Of a DNA stretch of 20,054 nucleotides, positions 8,896 through 17,103 are shown piece after piece. The notes beneath the pieces are model-generated. The model worked only from the letters and a program-made list of their open reading frames with translations. It was not told where the DNA came from and searched no databases. The position numbers and the translations under genes were made by a program. Each line of letters starts with the position of its first letter. Position 1 is the first letter of the stretch. Origin of the DNA: Lachnospiraceae bacterium (GTDB lineage: Bacteria; Bacillota; Clostridia; Lachnospirales; Lachnospiraceae); the NCBI GenBank assembly GCA_902363675.1, contig CABJAV010000042.1, forward strand, positions 1 to 20,054, given 5' to 3'.

Positions 8896-9381
8896 ATGAA
8901 CGTAAGAATTGCCGATTTGAAAGATTTTGAGAAGATTATGAAAATATACAAATATGCGCAGGACTATATGATACAATCCGGAAATCCTACACAATGGGGA
9001 CATTTTTATCCGGATGAAGAACTGATTCGGTCGGACATTCATCAGAATGCCTGCAAGGTAATATACGACGAAAATGGGATACATGGGGTATGTGCACTGT
9101 TTGAAGGTGCAGATCCTACATATGAACATATTGAAGACGGCAACTGGCTGAATGATGAACCATATCTTACAATCCACAGGCTTGCCGGGGATGGACAGGT
9201 GCATGGACTGTTTCAATGTGTTGCGGATTACTGTAAAAATATTTCCCGGAATATCAGAGTGGATACCCATGTCAATAATCGGATTATGCAAAAGCTGATG
9301 GAAAAGAACGGTTTTACAAAATGTGGTATTATATATGTAAAAGATGGTACGCCGAGAATTGCATATCATTGGACTGAATAG
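8896..9381 (+). CDS. GNAT family N-acetyltransferase
   Basis: This is a 161-residue GNAT-fold protein, which would transfer an acetyl group from acetyl-CoA to an amine; the acceptor is not evident. The N-terminus VRIADLKDFEKIMKIY and the C-terminal part with IRVDTHVNNRIMQKLMEKNG and F-T-K-C-G-I-I-Y are typical of small GNATs, including the late N-x-x-M-x-x-L-x-x-x-x-G-F element. The central A-motif region is less canonical (RLAGDGQVHGL). Two ATGs are adjacent (8893 and 8896); 8896 is preferred because GAGG 8884-8887 lies 8 bases before it. It sits between two gene fragments. Confidence 0.85.
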   Translation: MNVRIADLKDFEKIMKIYKYAQDYMIQSGNPTQWGHFYPDEELIRSDIHQNACKVIYDENGIHGVCALFEGADPTYEHIEDGNWLNDEPYLTIHRLAGDGQVHGLFQCVADYCKNISRNIRVDTHVNNRIMQKLMEKNGFTKCGIIYVKDGTPRIAYHWTE

Positions 9382-9493
9382 AGCATATTATGCTATTTTC
9401 CATGCAATTCATGCATTAGATGGAAACGGGTATAAGCGGCATAAGGACACAATTGCGAATTTTAATAAGCAATATGTTGAAACGAAAATATTT
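9371..9493 (+). pseudogene. Fragment of a HEPN-domain protein
   Basis: The frame reads NRAYYAIFHAIHALDGNGYK and continues with RHKDTIANFNKQYVETKIF, which matches the C-terminal helices of HEPN-domain proteins (N-R-x-Y-Y-A-x-F-H, then K-x-H, then F, then Y-V-K-T-x-I-F). The R-x6-H pair that forms the RNase-type site in active HEPN toxins is retained. No start codon or N-terminal half is present, and it begins inside the end of the acetyltransferase gene in another frame. It happens to be in frame with the following response regulator, giving an accidental 274-codon open frame from ATG 9344. The usual nucleotidyltransferase (MNT) partner is absent. Confidence 0.6.
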
Positions 9494-9505
9494 TTGAGGA
9501 AAATC

Positions 9506-10168
9506 ATGAACATTTTAATCATAGAAGATGATGCAGCCATCCGTCAGGAATTAAAGCTGCTGTTAGAAAATGCACTGTATCAGGTCACGGTATTGACAGA
9601 GTTTCATCACGTGGTAGAGGATATTCTGCAAATAGAGCCGGATCTGCTTCTGCTTGATGTAAATCTGCCGCAGCAATCCGGATTTGAGATCTGTAAAAGT
9701 GTCAGGAAAACGTCGGATGTTCCGATTATTTTCCTGACCAGCAGGACGGATTCAATGGATGAATTAAGCGGAATGCTGCAAGGCGGTGATGATTACATCA
9801 CAAAGCCGTTTCAGCCGCCGTTACTTCTGGCGCATATCGCGGCCGTATTAAAACGGGCGAAAAAAGCAGACGTACCAGAGAAGATGATCTGTAAAGGTGT
9901 GGAACTTGATGTTGTCCGTGGCTGTGTGAAGTGTCAGGAGCAGCAGGTGGATCTGTCGAAAAATGAATTGAAAATCCTGCATTACCTGTTTTTGCATCAG
10001 GGAGAGATCGTGCCAAGAATCGAACTGGTGGAATACCTGTGGGATCAGCAGGTCTTTATTGATGATAATGCCCTCAGTGTAAATATCACACGCCTGCGCG
10101 CAAAACTTGCAGAAATTGGTGTATGTGACTTTATTGAGACAAAAAGAGGGATGGGCTATCGCATATGA
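9506..10168 (+). CDS. bceR-like: BceR-type response regulator, module 2
   Basis: This is a 220-residue OmpR-family regulator. The receiver domain has E7-D8-D9, phosphoacceptor D51 in LLLLDVNLPQ, T78 and K100 in YITKPF; the winged-helix domain ends in ETKRGMGYRI. The closest type is the BceR group, which controls BceAB-type peptide antibiotic transporters, and the next three genes complete that set. ATG 9506 gives the standard N-terminus MNILIIEDD; GAGGA 9496-9500 lies just upstream. Reading from ATG 9344 would add the HEPN fragment and is rejected. Its stop overlaps the kinase start (ATGA). Confidence 0.93.
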   Translation: MNILIIEDDAAIRQELKLLLENALYQVTVLTEFHHVVEDILQIEPDLLLLDVNLPQQSGFEICKSVRKTSDVPIIFLTSRTDSMDELSGMLQGGDDYITKPFQPPLLLAHIAAVLKRAKKADVPEKMICKGVELDVVRGCVKCQEQQVDLSKNELKILHYLFLHQGEIVPRIELVEYLWDQQVFIDDNALSVNITRLRAKLAEIGVCDFIETKRGMGYRI

Positions 10169-11184
10169 AACTGACAGAATATCTGAAAGACAAAGTGTTG
10201 TTGCTGCTTTTACATATGGTATGTATGGCAGGGCTTGTTATCTTTTTGCGGCTGACCGGCTATTCCATGGATAAATGTGTGATTATACTGGTGTGTTACG
10301 GTGTAATACTGGCAGGATGGCTTTTCCTTCAGTTTTTTTCACGCAGAGGCTATTTCAGAAAATTAGAGCAGCTTACGGATCAGCTGGACAGGCGTTATCT
10401 TCTTGGAGAACTGATGCCGGAATCGTTTGGGCTGGAAGATCGCAAGTACCGGGAACTGATCCGCAAATCCAACAAATCGGTAATCGAGCGGATACACCAG
10501 ATGGAACAAAACCAAAAGGATTACCGGGAGTACATTGAAAGCTGGGTGCATGAGATCAAGGCACCGATCACGGCGATCGCGTTAAACTGTGAAAATAATC
10601 GGGATGAGAGGAGCCGCTATCTCCTTGTGGAAAACCGCAAGGTGGAGAATTATGTGGATATGGCACTGTACTATGCGCGCATGGATGCGGTATACAAAGA
10701 CTACATGATCGCGGAAACCAATCTGCAGGAAGTGGCACAACAGGTGCTTTTGCAGAACAAATATTATCTGATCCAGAGCCATGTAAAGGCGGAAGTTGCC
10801 TGCCCCGATACGGTATACAGCGATAAGAAATGGATTGCTTTTATTTTAAACCAGCTCATTCAAAACAGCGTAAAATACGGCAGAAGTGAGGGTGCTCACA
10901 TTCAGATCGTTACGGAAAAAACAAAAAGCGGCGTTCTTTTGCGGGTAAAAGATGACGGTATCGGGATTCCAAAAGAAGAACTCACGCGGATTTTTGAAAA
11001 AGGGTTTACGGGAACGAACGGGAGAAACCGGGAGCGTTCGACCGGAATGGGACTGTATCTGTGCCGTAAACTCTGTGACAAGTTAAATATAGAAATCCGG
11101 GCAGAATCTGCGGAAGGAAAGGGAACAGAGATCATACTTATGTTTCCGGTGAGTGATTATCTTACCGGTTACAGGGAGACATAA
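10165..11184 (+). CDS. bceS-like: BceS-type intramembrane-sensing histidine kinase, module 2
   Basis: This is a 339-residue kinase with two membrane helices (about 10-30 and 37-57) joined by a very short loop, the hallmark of intramembrane-sensing kinases that read the state of their ABC transporter rather than a ligand. The phosphoacceptor is H129 in SWVHEIKAPITA; N234 lies in the N-box ILNQLIQNSVKYG; the G boxes are DDGIGI 263-268 and STGMGLYL 292-299. The start overlaps the regulator stop by 4 bases. A terminator-like hairpin lies about 75 bases after its stop. Confidence 0.93.
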   Translation: MKLTEYLKDKVLLLLLHMVCMAGLVIFLRLTGYSMDKCVIILVCYGVILAGWLFLQFFSRRGYFRKLEQLTDQLDRRYLLGELMPESFGLEDRKYRELIRKSNKSVIERIHQMEQNQKDYREYIESWVHEIKAPITAIALNCENNRDERSRYLLVENRKVENYVDMALYYARMDAVYKDYMIAETNLQEVAQQVLLQNKYYLIQSHVKAEVACPDTVYSDKKWIAFILNQLIQNSVKYGRSEGAHIQIVTEKTKSGVLLRVKDDGIGIPKEELTRIFEKGFTGTNGRNRERSTGMGLYLCRKLCDKLNIEIRAESAEGKGTEIILMFPVSDYLTGYRET

Positions 11185-11194
11185 CACGTTTATC

Positions 11195-11208
11195 TTTCAA
11201 AACTGTAA
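11195..11208 (+). promoter_or_regulatory. Candidate BceR-type binding box upstream of the transporter genes
   Basis: TTTCA 11195-11199, four bases, then TGTAA 11204-11208 resembles the TNACA-N4-TGTAA motif described for BceR-like regulators, with one mismatch in the left half. The position upstream of the ATPase gene is what the BceRS circuit predicts. No convincing -10 box follows, so the promoter itself is not located. Confidence 0.35.
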
Positions 11209-11258
11209 GATTCAGGAAAGGTAACTCCATACAAAGCGGACAGATCCCGTGTTAAAGT

Positions 11259-11304
11259 AGGCATAGTGAAGAAAAAATGATATTCTTTACTATGCCTTTT
11301 ATTT
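11259..11304 (+). terminator. Terminator or attenuator hairpin between bceS-like and bceA-like genes
   Basis: AGGCATAGTGAAGAA 11259-11273 pairs with TTCTTTACTATGCCT 11283-11297 over 15 bp with a single G-U pair, followed by TTTTATTT 11297-11304. It fits an intrinsic terminator for the regulator/kinase pair. Because no promoter is visible between it and the ATPase start, it may instead be part of the transporter leader. Confidence 0.65.
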
Positions 11305-11331
11305 ACAAGCGAGGGAAAGGAGTGTCAGAAG

Positions 11332-12099
11332 ATGCAGGAAATCATACGCGTAAGCGATGTGGAGAAATATTATGGAAACGGGGATCAGGTGACAAAAGCA
11401 GTGGACCGTGTCAGCTTTGCCGTGCAGCAGGGGGAGTTTATCGGTGTGATGGGAGCTTCCGGTTCCGGAAAGACAACGCTTTTAAATCTGTTGTCAACCA
11501 TTGACCGGGTGACAGCGGGGCATATTTATTATGGAGATACAGATATCACAGAACTGGGGGAAGAACAGCTTTCGGAATTCCGTAAAAAACAGCTTGGGTT
11601 TATCTTTCAGGAATACAATCTGCTGGATACGCTCACGCTGGAAGAAAATATTATGCTCGTTATGACGCTGCATCGGCGCGGCAAAAAGGAGATTCAGAAA
11701 CGGTGCAGTGAGCTGCTTCGCATTCTGGGAATCGAGGAGGTTAAGGATAAATATCCGTATCAGGTGTCCGGCGGACAAAAGCAGCGGTGCGCATGTGCCC
11801 GTGCACTTGCAAATCATCCCACACTTCTTCTGGCAGATGAGCCGACTGGGGCGCTGGATTCCTTGTCGGCGCAGACCCTGTTAGAGACATTTACAGATAT
11901 GAACCAAAACATGGGCGCAACCATTCTGATGGTGACACACGACGCGTTTTCCGCAAGTTATTGCAGCCGTATTCTGTTTTTGAAAGACGGGAAGATTTTT
12001 CATGAACTGGTGCGCGGGGGAAAAGAGCGCCGGGCGTTTTTAAATGAAATACTCGATGTGATGACACTGACGGGAGGTGAACGTTCCCATGATGTGTAA
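11332..12099 (+). CDS. bceA-like: BceA-type ABC transporter ATPase, module 2
   Basis: This 255-residue cytoplasmic ATPase belongs to the peptide-resistance ABC group. Walker A is GASGSGKTT at 41-49, the Q-loop FQEYNLLDTL starts at 92, the signature is SGGQKQR at 146-152, Walker B is LLLADE at 165-170, followed by D-loop GALD and H-loop VTHD. It powers the large permease encoded next, which is thought to free lipid-cycle targets from bound antimicrobial peptides. AAAGGAG 11316-11322 lies 9 bases before the start. It overlaps the permease gene by 11 bases. Confidence 0.94.
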   Translation: MQEIIRVSDVEKYYGNGDQVTKAVDRVSFAVQQGEFIGVMGASGSGKTTLLNLLSTIDRVTAGHIYYGDTDITELGEEQLSEFRKKQLGFIFQEYNLLDTLTLEENIMLVMTLHRRGKKEIQKRCSELLRILGIEEVKDKYPYQVSGGQKQRCACARALANHPTLLLADEPTGALDSLSAQTLLETFTDMNQNMGATILMVTHDAFSASYCSRILFLKDGKIFHELVRGGKERRAFLNEILDVMTLTGGERSHDV

Positions 12100-14191
12100 A
12101 CTTGCTCTTCGAAATGTAAAGCGCATGGCAAAAGACTATGTGGTGTATTTTATGACAATGGCGGTTGTGACTGCACTCATGTTTTCATTCAATACGCTTT
12201 TGTTTTCCAAAGATGTGCAGAATCTGTTTCAGATGGATGCCATGATGAGTGTGATGACGGGACTTGCGACAGCATTTATCGTGCCGATCATTGCGTGGCT
12301 GATCAATTATATGGTGCGGTTTGTACTGGAAAAGCGAAGCCGTGAGTTTGGAATTTATCTTCTGGTCGGGGTAAAGAAAAAAGAGATTGCAAGGCTTTAT
12401 TTTACGGAAAATCTGCTGCTTGGAGCGGGCGCGTTTCTTGTGGGAATGGGACTGGGTCTGCTTTTTCAGCAGATCCTTCTGTCCATTTTTTACAGCATGG
12501 TGCAGCTGGATTACAAACTGCATCTGGAATGGAACCGAAACTGTATTTTGATGACGGCTGCATGTTATCTGGGCTGTTATCTGCTGGCGCTGTTTCGAAG
12601 CCGAAAAAAATTCCGCAAAATGAATATCCATGATCTGATGGAAAGTCAGAGACAGAATGAGGAAATCAAAGAAACGCATGAAAAGGCAAAGAGATGGTTC
12701 CTTCCGTTATCTGTGCTGTTTCTTGTCGTATTCGGTGTGTTTCTGTTTTGTTTTAAAGCATGGGATACCGGAGTTGTAATCGCTTTTCTCATTGGACTGG
12801 TGCTGACGATTTATCTTTTTTACACAGGCATTGCGGCGTGGATCGCCTGTTATGTCAGAAAAAAGGGAGCTGCTATTTACTGTGGGGATGCGCTGTTTCT
12901 GCTCCGGCAGTTTTCTTCTAAGATCCGGACACTGCGTTTTACCATGGGAACACTGACGGCACTGTTTACTCTGGCGATACTCGGAAGTTCGGTGGCATTT
13001 ATGTTTAATCATTTCCAGAATGAGGTGCTTGTGAGCAAATTTCCGTTTGATGTGCAGGTATACAGCAGCAATGTGAAGGATGAGTTTCAGCAGGAAATTG
13101 CTCTGCTGAAACAGGAGACAGCCATAAAGGAAATTTTTACTTATAAGGTTTATGAGAACGAAACGAATCAGGTCAATGCATATCTGTATACACATCTGAA
13201 AGAATTTGGATCAGAGTATCGGAACGCAGATGGCACACCGGACTGGAAAAAGATCAGTAAAAATGAAGAACTGGCATATTGCAATTACGATACCTATATG
13301 GGACTCTCGGATTACAACCGGCTCCGTACCATGATCGGACTTTCGGAAGTGCAGTTAAAAGAAGATCAGTATGCCATCCATATCAAAGACCGCGTGCTGA
13401 ATCAGACCGGGGATTTTTCCGGTCGGATCAAAATTCAGGGAACAGATGGGACATTATCTTTTGCGGGCTATCACACGGAGGGATTTTCGCAGAACGGCCA
13501 CAACGGAGGGGATTATATTATTATTGTTTCGGATGCCGTTCTTGCACAGATGCATCCCTATTATGCAGAATTGGTGGCGGATATCAAAGGCGAGGCACCT
13601 GCGGATCTGGAGAAACGGCTGGATGATCTGGAGAAGGATCCGGATAAAATTAGTGTGCAGGGGCACGCCATGACGGAAGCAGCTTCGGATGACTGGGATG
13701 GGGAAGCACTTGGAAATTCCTGTTCGGGTTCGGATACAATTGTTACCTATACGGCAAAAAATCTTGTGCGTGACAATCTGATTCCGGAAGTGAAATATAT
13801 GTTATCTTCGCTGATGTTTCCGCTTTTTTATATCGGACTGGTATTTTTGTGTGTGGCACTGACCGTGCTTTCCGTGCAGCAGCTCAGCGATTCCGTAAAA
13901 TACAAATTCCGCTACAGGGTTCTCTTTCAGCTTGGTTACAGCAGAAGAGAAATCCGCAGGATGATTTTAAAGCAGCTTGCCGGTTATTATCTTTGTCCGG
14001 CATGTGTGTCACTTGCAATCAGCGGACTGGTCTGTGTATATACTGGTGGTAAGTTTGACTTTTATACGGGGGTTCGGGCGGCACCGGCAACTTATTTTTT
14101 GATTTCTTCGGTATTGTTTTTCGGAATTTATCTGGTGTATTTTATCATTACCTATATTGGATTCTGCCGGAATGTGGAAGAGTGGGGGTAA
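12089..14191 (+). CDS. bceB-like: BceB-type ABC transporter permease, module 2
   Basis: This is a 700-residue FtsX-family permease with the BceB layout. One N-terminal helix (about 15-35) is followed by pairs of helices, then a single large extracellular domain (roughly residues 300-550, beginning after FNHFQNEVLVSKFPF), and then the last helices with RVLFQLGYSRREIRRM. The large domain is the likely peptide-sensing part and is known in this family to vary with the substrate. ATG 12089 is preferred: GGAGGTGA 12073-12080 lies 8 bases upstream, whereas GTG 12077 would overlap that site. The two CPBP genes follow at 18 bases. Confidence 0.92.
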   Translation: MMCKLALRNVKRMAKDYVVYFMTMAVVTALMFSFNTLLFSKDVQNLFQMDAMMSVMTGLATAFIVPIIAWLINYMVRFVLEKRSREFGIYLLVGVKKKEIARLYFTENLLLGAGAFLVGMGLGLLFQQILLSIFYSMVQLDYKLHLEWNRNCILMTAACYLGCYLLALFRSRKKFRKMNIHDLMESQRQNEEIKETHEKAKRWFLPLSVLFLVVFGVFLFCFKAWDTGVVIAFLIGLVLTIYLFYTGIAAWIACYVRKKGAAIYCGDALFLLRQFSSKIRTLRFTMGTLTALFTLAILGSSVAFMFNHFQNEVLVSKFPFDVQVYSSNVKDEFQQEIALLKQETAIKEIFTYKVYENETNQVNAYLYTHLKEFGSEYRNADGTPDWKKISKNEELAYCNYDTYMGLSDYNRLRTMIGLSEVQLKEDQYAIHIKDRVLNQTGDFSGRIKIQGTDGTLSFAGYHTEGFSQNGHNGGDYIIIVSDAVLAQMHPYYAELVADIKGEAPADLEKRLDDLEKDPDKISVQGHAMTEAASDDWDGEALGNSCSGSDTIVTYTAKNLVRDNLIPEVKYMLSSLMFPLFYIGLVFLCVALTVLSVQQLSDSVKYKFRYRVLFQLGYSRREIRRMILKQLAGYYLCPACVSLAISGLVCVYTGGKFDFYTGVRAAPATYFLISSVLFFGIYLVYFIITYIGFCRNVEEWG

Positions 14192-14209
14192 GAAAGGGAT
14201 GGGGAGAAA

Positions 14210-15049
14210 ATGAAGAAAAAGAATCGTGCGTTTTATCGTTATTTCATTCCGGTCATATATGCTGTCTTTGTATATATCCTGTGGGAACTGACCGGAACAT
14301 TGGTGGCTTATGTGGTTGGAAAGGTAATGGACAACTGGGAGGAAACTTTATACAGTTCTTATATTTCCATGTTATTCAATGAAGTGTTGACGTTTGTTAT
14401 TATGTTTGTATTGTTTCGCAAAAAAGCAGATTTCGTAAGAAAAGAAAAAAGAAATGGGTCATGGTTACCGGTATTGGGAATGTTTATTTTTCCGTTAATA
14501 CAGATTGGGAATGATCTTATGACTCTCGTTCATGGAAAAAAAGTTTTTTCACTGCTTTCCGGTAAAGGGATTTGTTTTTTCCTGATCTGCGGTGTGGCAA
14601 GTCTTAGTATTGGACTGCTGGAAGAATATGTGTGGCGGGGAATTCTGTTAAATATGTTTCTTGCTGCATGGGGAAAAAAGAAAAATGGAATTTATTGTGC
14701 GGTAGTTGTGTCTTCCCTTGGATTTGGTCTGTGCCATTACCGGAATCTGCTGGTGGGACAGAACTTTGCAGATACGACAAAACAGGTATTGTATGCGATT
14801 TGTTTTGGCATGTTTCTGGCAGCACTTTTTATACAGACGAATCATTTATTCATTCCGGTTCTTGTACATGGACTTTGTAATTTTTCTAATTTTTTTATGA
14901 ATGAAATTCTTGGATGGAATTATACTGTTTGGAAATATGATGATATTTTGCAGGGAGTATTAGCCGTTTTTTATTTGATCGCAGGACTCTATGTGGTTTA
15001 CAGGAGCGTGCAGAAAAAGCAGAACATAAGGAGGAAAACAGAAAAATGA
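14210..15049 (+). CDS. CPBP (Abi/CAAX-like) intramembrane protease, first copy
   Basis: This is a 279-residue integral membrane protein. The three CPBP motifs are present: E138-E139-x3-R143 in LEEYVWRG, H176 in GFGLCHYRN, and H220 with N224 in VHGLCNF, so the metal site looks intact. Members act as membrane peptidases or in bacteriocin immunity and prenyl-protein processing; the target here is unknown. It starts 18 bases after the BceB-type permease gene, with AAAGGGA 14193-14199 as a possible ribosome binding site, and overlaps the second copy by 4 bases. This suggests a common operon and a part in peptide antibiotic resistance. Confidence 0.88.
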   Translation: MKKKNRAFYRYFIPVIYAVFVYILWELTGTLVAYVVGKVMDNWEETLYSSYISMLFNEVLTFVIMFVLFRKKADFVRKEKRNGSWLPVLGMFIFPLIQIGNDLMTLVHGKKVFSLLSGKGICFFLICGVASLSIGLLEEYVWRGILLNMFLAAWGKKKNGIYCAVVVSSLGFGLCHYRNLLVGQNFADTTKQVLYAICFGMFLAALFIQTNHLFIPVLVHGLCNFSNFFMNEILGWNYTVWKYDDILQGVLAVFYLIAGLYVVYRSVQKKQNIRRKTEK

Positions 15050-15900
15050 GTACCAAAAAAGTAATTGGCGGTTCGGTTGCTGCCATAGTTATTCTCATCA
15101 TTGCACAACTTGCAGCACAGCTTGCCGCAAGTGCATTGACTCTGATAAAGATTCCGGATGGAATATGTAATATCATTGCAGGAATCTTTTATGTCGGACT
15201 GACTTATGTTATTTTAAAGATATATATTGAGAAAGTGATCAGGTTACCTGTTTCTGATTTTGGAATGCCCGTATTTCATATTAAAAGAAAATGGATTCTG
15301 ATTGCTATTCTGTTGCCACTGCTGGTAAAAGGAAGTTATCTTTTGTTCTTTCAGGGTGCGTATGTTTCCTCGCATATGAATGGAAAGCAGATATTTCGTA
15401 CATTAAGTGCCGGAATTATGTTTACCGGAATCGCGGCTGGATTTGTCGAAGAAATGGTATTTCGGGGCGTTATTTTAAATCTTTTAAGGAAAAAATGGAA
15501 TCGTAAGGTGGCGGTTATCGTTCCATCGGTGCTGTTTGGCATGGTTCATATTCTGGGAATGGATTTTTCCATCGGAAGCTGTTTGCAGGTTCTTGTTGCA
15601 GGCACGATGGCGGGAATTATGTTTTCAATGATTGCAATCGAGAGTGGTTCTGTCTGGAACAGTGGAATCGTGCATGCCATCTGGAATATTGTAATGATCG
15701 GTGGGGGACTAGCAATTGGACAAAAAGTGGATCAATTCTCTGTCATGACTTATGTTCTTGATGCAAAATCATTTGCGGTGACGGGCGGTGAATTTGGCAT
15801 GGAAGCGTCTGTTATTTCGCTGGTGGGGTACATCATAGTTACTGGTGTGGCTTTTTTCGGGAATAAAGAATTATGTGATATCATTTACAAAAAAGAATAG
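15046..15900 (+). CDS. CPBP (Abi/CAAX-like) intramembrane protease, second copy
   Basis: This is a 284-residue membrane protein of the same family as the preceding one but clearly diverged from it. It has E135-E136-x3-R140 in VEEMVFRG, H168 in LFGMVHILG and H210 with N214 in VHAIWNI. An N-terminal hydrophobic segment (about 7-31, alanine-rich) precedes further helices. The start overlaps the stop of the first copy (ATGA), with AAGGAGG 15028-15034 upstream at 11 bases. Tandem non-identical copies point to separate substrates or a heteromeric unit. No terminator hairpin is visible in the 112 bases after the stop. Confidence 0.9.
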   Translation: MSTKKVIGGSVAAIVILIIAQLAAQLAASALTLIKIPDGICNIIAGIFYVGLTYVILKIYIEKVIRLPVSDFGMPVFHIKRKWILIAILLPLLVKGSYLLFFQGAYVSSHMNGKQIFRTLSAGIMFTGIAAGFVEEMVFRGVILNLLRKKWNRKVAVIVPSVLFGMVHILGMDFSIGSCLQVLVAGTMAGIMFSMIAIESGSVWNSGIVHAIWNIVMIGGGLAIGQKVDQFSVMTYVLDAKSFAVTGGEFGMEASVISLVGYIIVTGVAFFGNKELCDIIYKKE

Positions 15901-16012
15901 TTGAGGTATATATGTATAAGACAGTAAAGAACTTTTATTTTTTGCAATGCAAATGGCGATTATACCTGTATGGTGTAAAATTACAAAATACGGATTCATA
16001 GGAAATTAAAAG

Positions 16013-16083
16013 TTGACAGCACGGTTAGCGTGTACTAACTTGACGCTGACAGGAACGATAAGCGTTGAGATCAAGTCGAGGGA
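16013..16083 (+). promoter_or_regulatory. Leader of the hydrolase gene with operator-like dyad and hairpin
   Basis: TTGACA 16013-16018 is a perfect -35 box, but the -10 is weak (TAACTT 16036-16041 at 17 bases). GTTAG 16024-16028 and CTAAC 16035-16039 form a dyad in the spacer, the usual position for a repressor or MerR-type activator. TTGAC recurs at 16040-16044. Further down, ACTTGACGCT 16038-16047 can pair with AGCG 16061-16064 and TCAAGT 16071-16076 around a bulge. GAGGG 16079-16083 is the ribosome binding site. The arrangement suggests regulated expression; the regulator is not identifiable. Confidence 0.4.
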
Positions 16084-16089
16084 AAAACT

Positions 16090-17019
16090 ATGAAAAAGCT
16101 GTTTTTTGAAACCGAAAAAGATGGGTTCTACGGAACTTATTATGAAAATCCAAATCGTTCAGATTGTGCAGTGATTGGATTATTTGGAGATGATCCGAAT
16201 GATTATATGGCAAAGTGCGGTGCAAAATGGTTACACAAAAATGGTGTGAATGCGCTTTGCATGTCTCCCGGAAAGAAAAATTATAGTCATGTAAATTATC
16301 CGTTGGAGAGAATTGGGGCAGCCATTCAATGGCTGAAGAAAAATGGTAACCGGAAAATCGGAATTATGGGAATGAGTACGGCCGGTATGGATTCGCTTGT
16401 TGCGGCTTCGTATTTTTCGGATATTACATTAACATTTGGTCTTACACCAAGTGATTTTGTATGGCAGGGATTTGAACAGGGGAAAAAAGATGGATGCAGG
16501 GAATGGCCGGTTCCGGGTGCTTCAACACTCTCCTGGAAGGGAAAGCCCCTTGCTTATATGCCGTTTGTGTATGAACATCTGGTATACTGGCAGAAAGTGG
16601 AGGAAGAGACAAAAGGTTCCGGTGATATTGAGCGCAGCACCTGTCTGTTCATTGATTCTGAAAAAGCAAGAGAACATACCGAAGAGGAAATGATCAAGGT
16701 AGAGAATATAAAAGGAAGGCTGTTTCTTGTTGGTGCAGATGATGATTCCTTCTGGGAAGCGGGAAAGTATATCCGTCGCATGGACCAGCGTTTAAAGGAG
16801 CGCCCTCATGTCTGTCAATTTGTACCACTTGTGTATGAACATGGAACGCATTTTGTACTGCCGGAATCTTTGCTTCGTATGGCTTTGCCGGTAGGACTTA
16901 AATTTGTGCTGCGCTTTATATTCAGAGCGGCAAAAGAATACCCTGATGCGTGTGAAGCAACCAGAATAGATATTGACAGAAAGCTTTCTGCTGCACTAAA
17001 AGAATGGCGGGAAGAGTAG
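16090..17019 (+). CDS. Alpha/beta hydrolase with BAAT/acyl-CoA thioester hydrolase C-terminal domain
   Basis: This 309-residue cytoplasmic protein corresponds to the catalytic half of the BAAT/acyl-CoA thioesterase family, without the N-terminal beta-sandwich domain. The nucleophile elbow is GMSTAG with S96; an acid is present in VGADDDSFW (D217-D219); the histidine is in YEHGTHFV (H251 or H254). Mammalian relatives use cysteine or serine to hydrolyse acyl-CoA or conjugate bile acids; bacterial relatives often have unknown ester or thioester substrates. The start follows GAGGG 16079-16083 at 6 bases. It appears to be a single-gene unit with its own leader. Confidence 0.82.
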   Translation: MKKLFFETEKDGFYGTYYENPNRSDCAVIGLFGDDPNDYMAKCGAKWLHKNGVNALCMSPGKKNYSHVNYPLERIGAAIQWLKKNGNRKIGIMGMSTAGMDSLVAASYFSDITLTFGLTPSDFVWQGFEQGKKDGCREWPVPGASTLSWKGKPLAYMPFVYEHLVYWQKVEEETKGSGDIERSTCLFIDSEKAREHTEEEMIKVENIKGRLFLVGADDDSFWEAGKYIRRMDQRLKERPHVCQFVPLVYEHGTHFVLPESLLRMALPVGLKFVLRFIFRAAKEYPDACEATRIDIDRKLSAALKEWREE

Positions 17020-17103
17020 AATATAAATAAAGAATTGCGTGAATAGTCCGATATATGAAATGTAAGGAAACAATGGATGGATGCATTTCACGGAGGAAAT
17101 ATT

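Noticed and set aside
9344..10168. A 274-codon open frame that would fuse HEPN-like residues to the response regulator
   Set aside because: The upstream ATG lies inside the acetyltransferase gene without a ribosome binding site, while ATG 9506 has GAGGA upstream and gives the standard receiver-domain N-terminus.
15912..16001. A 29-codon frame (MYKTVKNFYFLQ...) after the second CPBP gene
   Set aside because: The ribosome binding site is weak, the product is unrecognised and the composition is that of AT-rich intergenic sequence.
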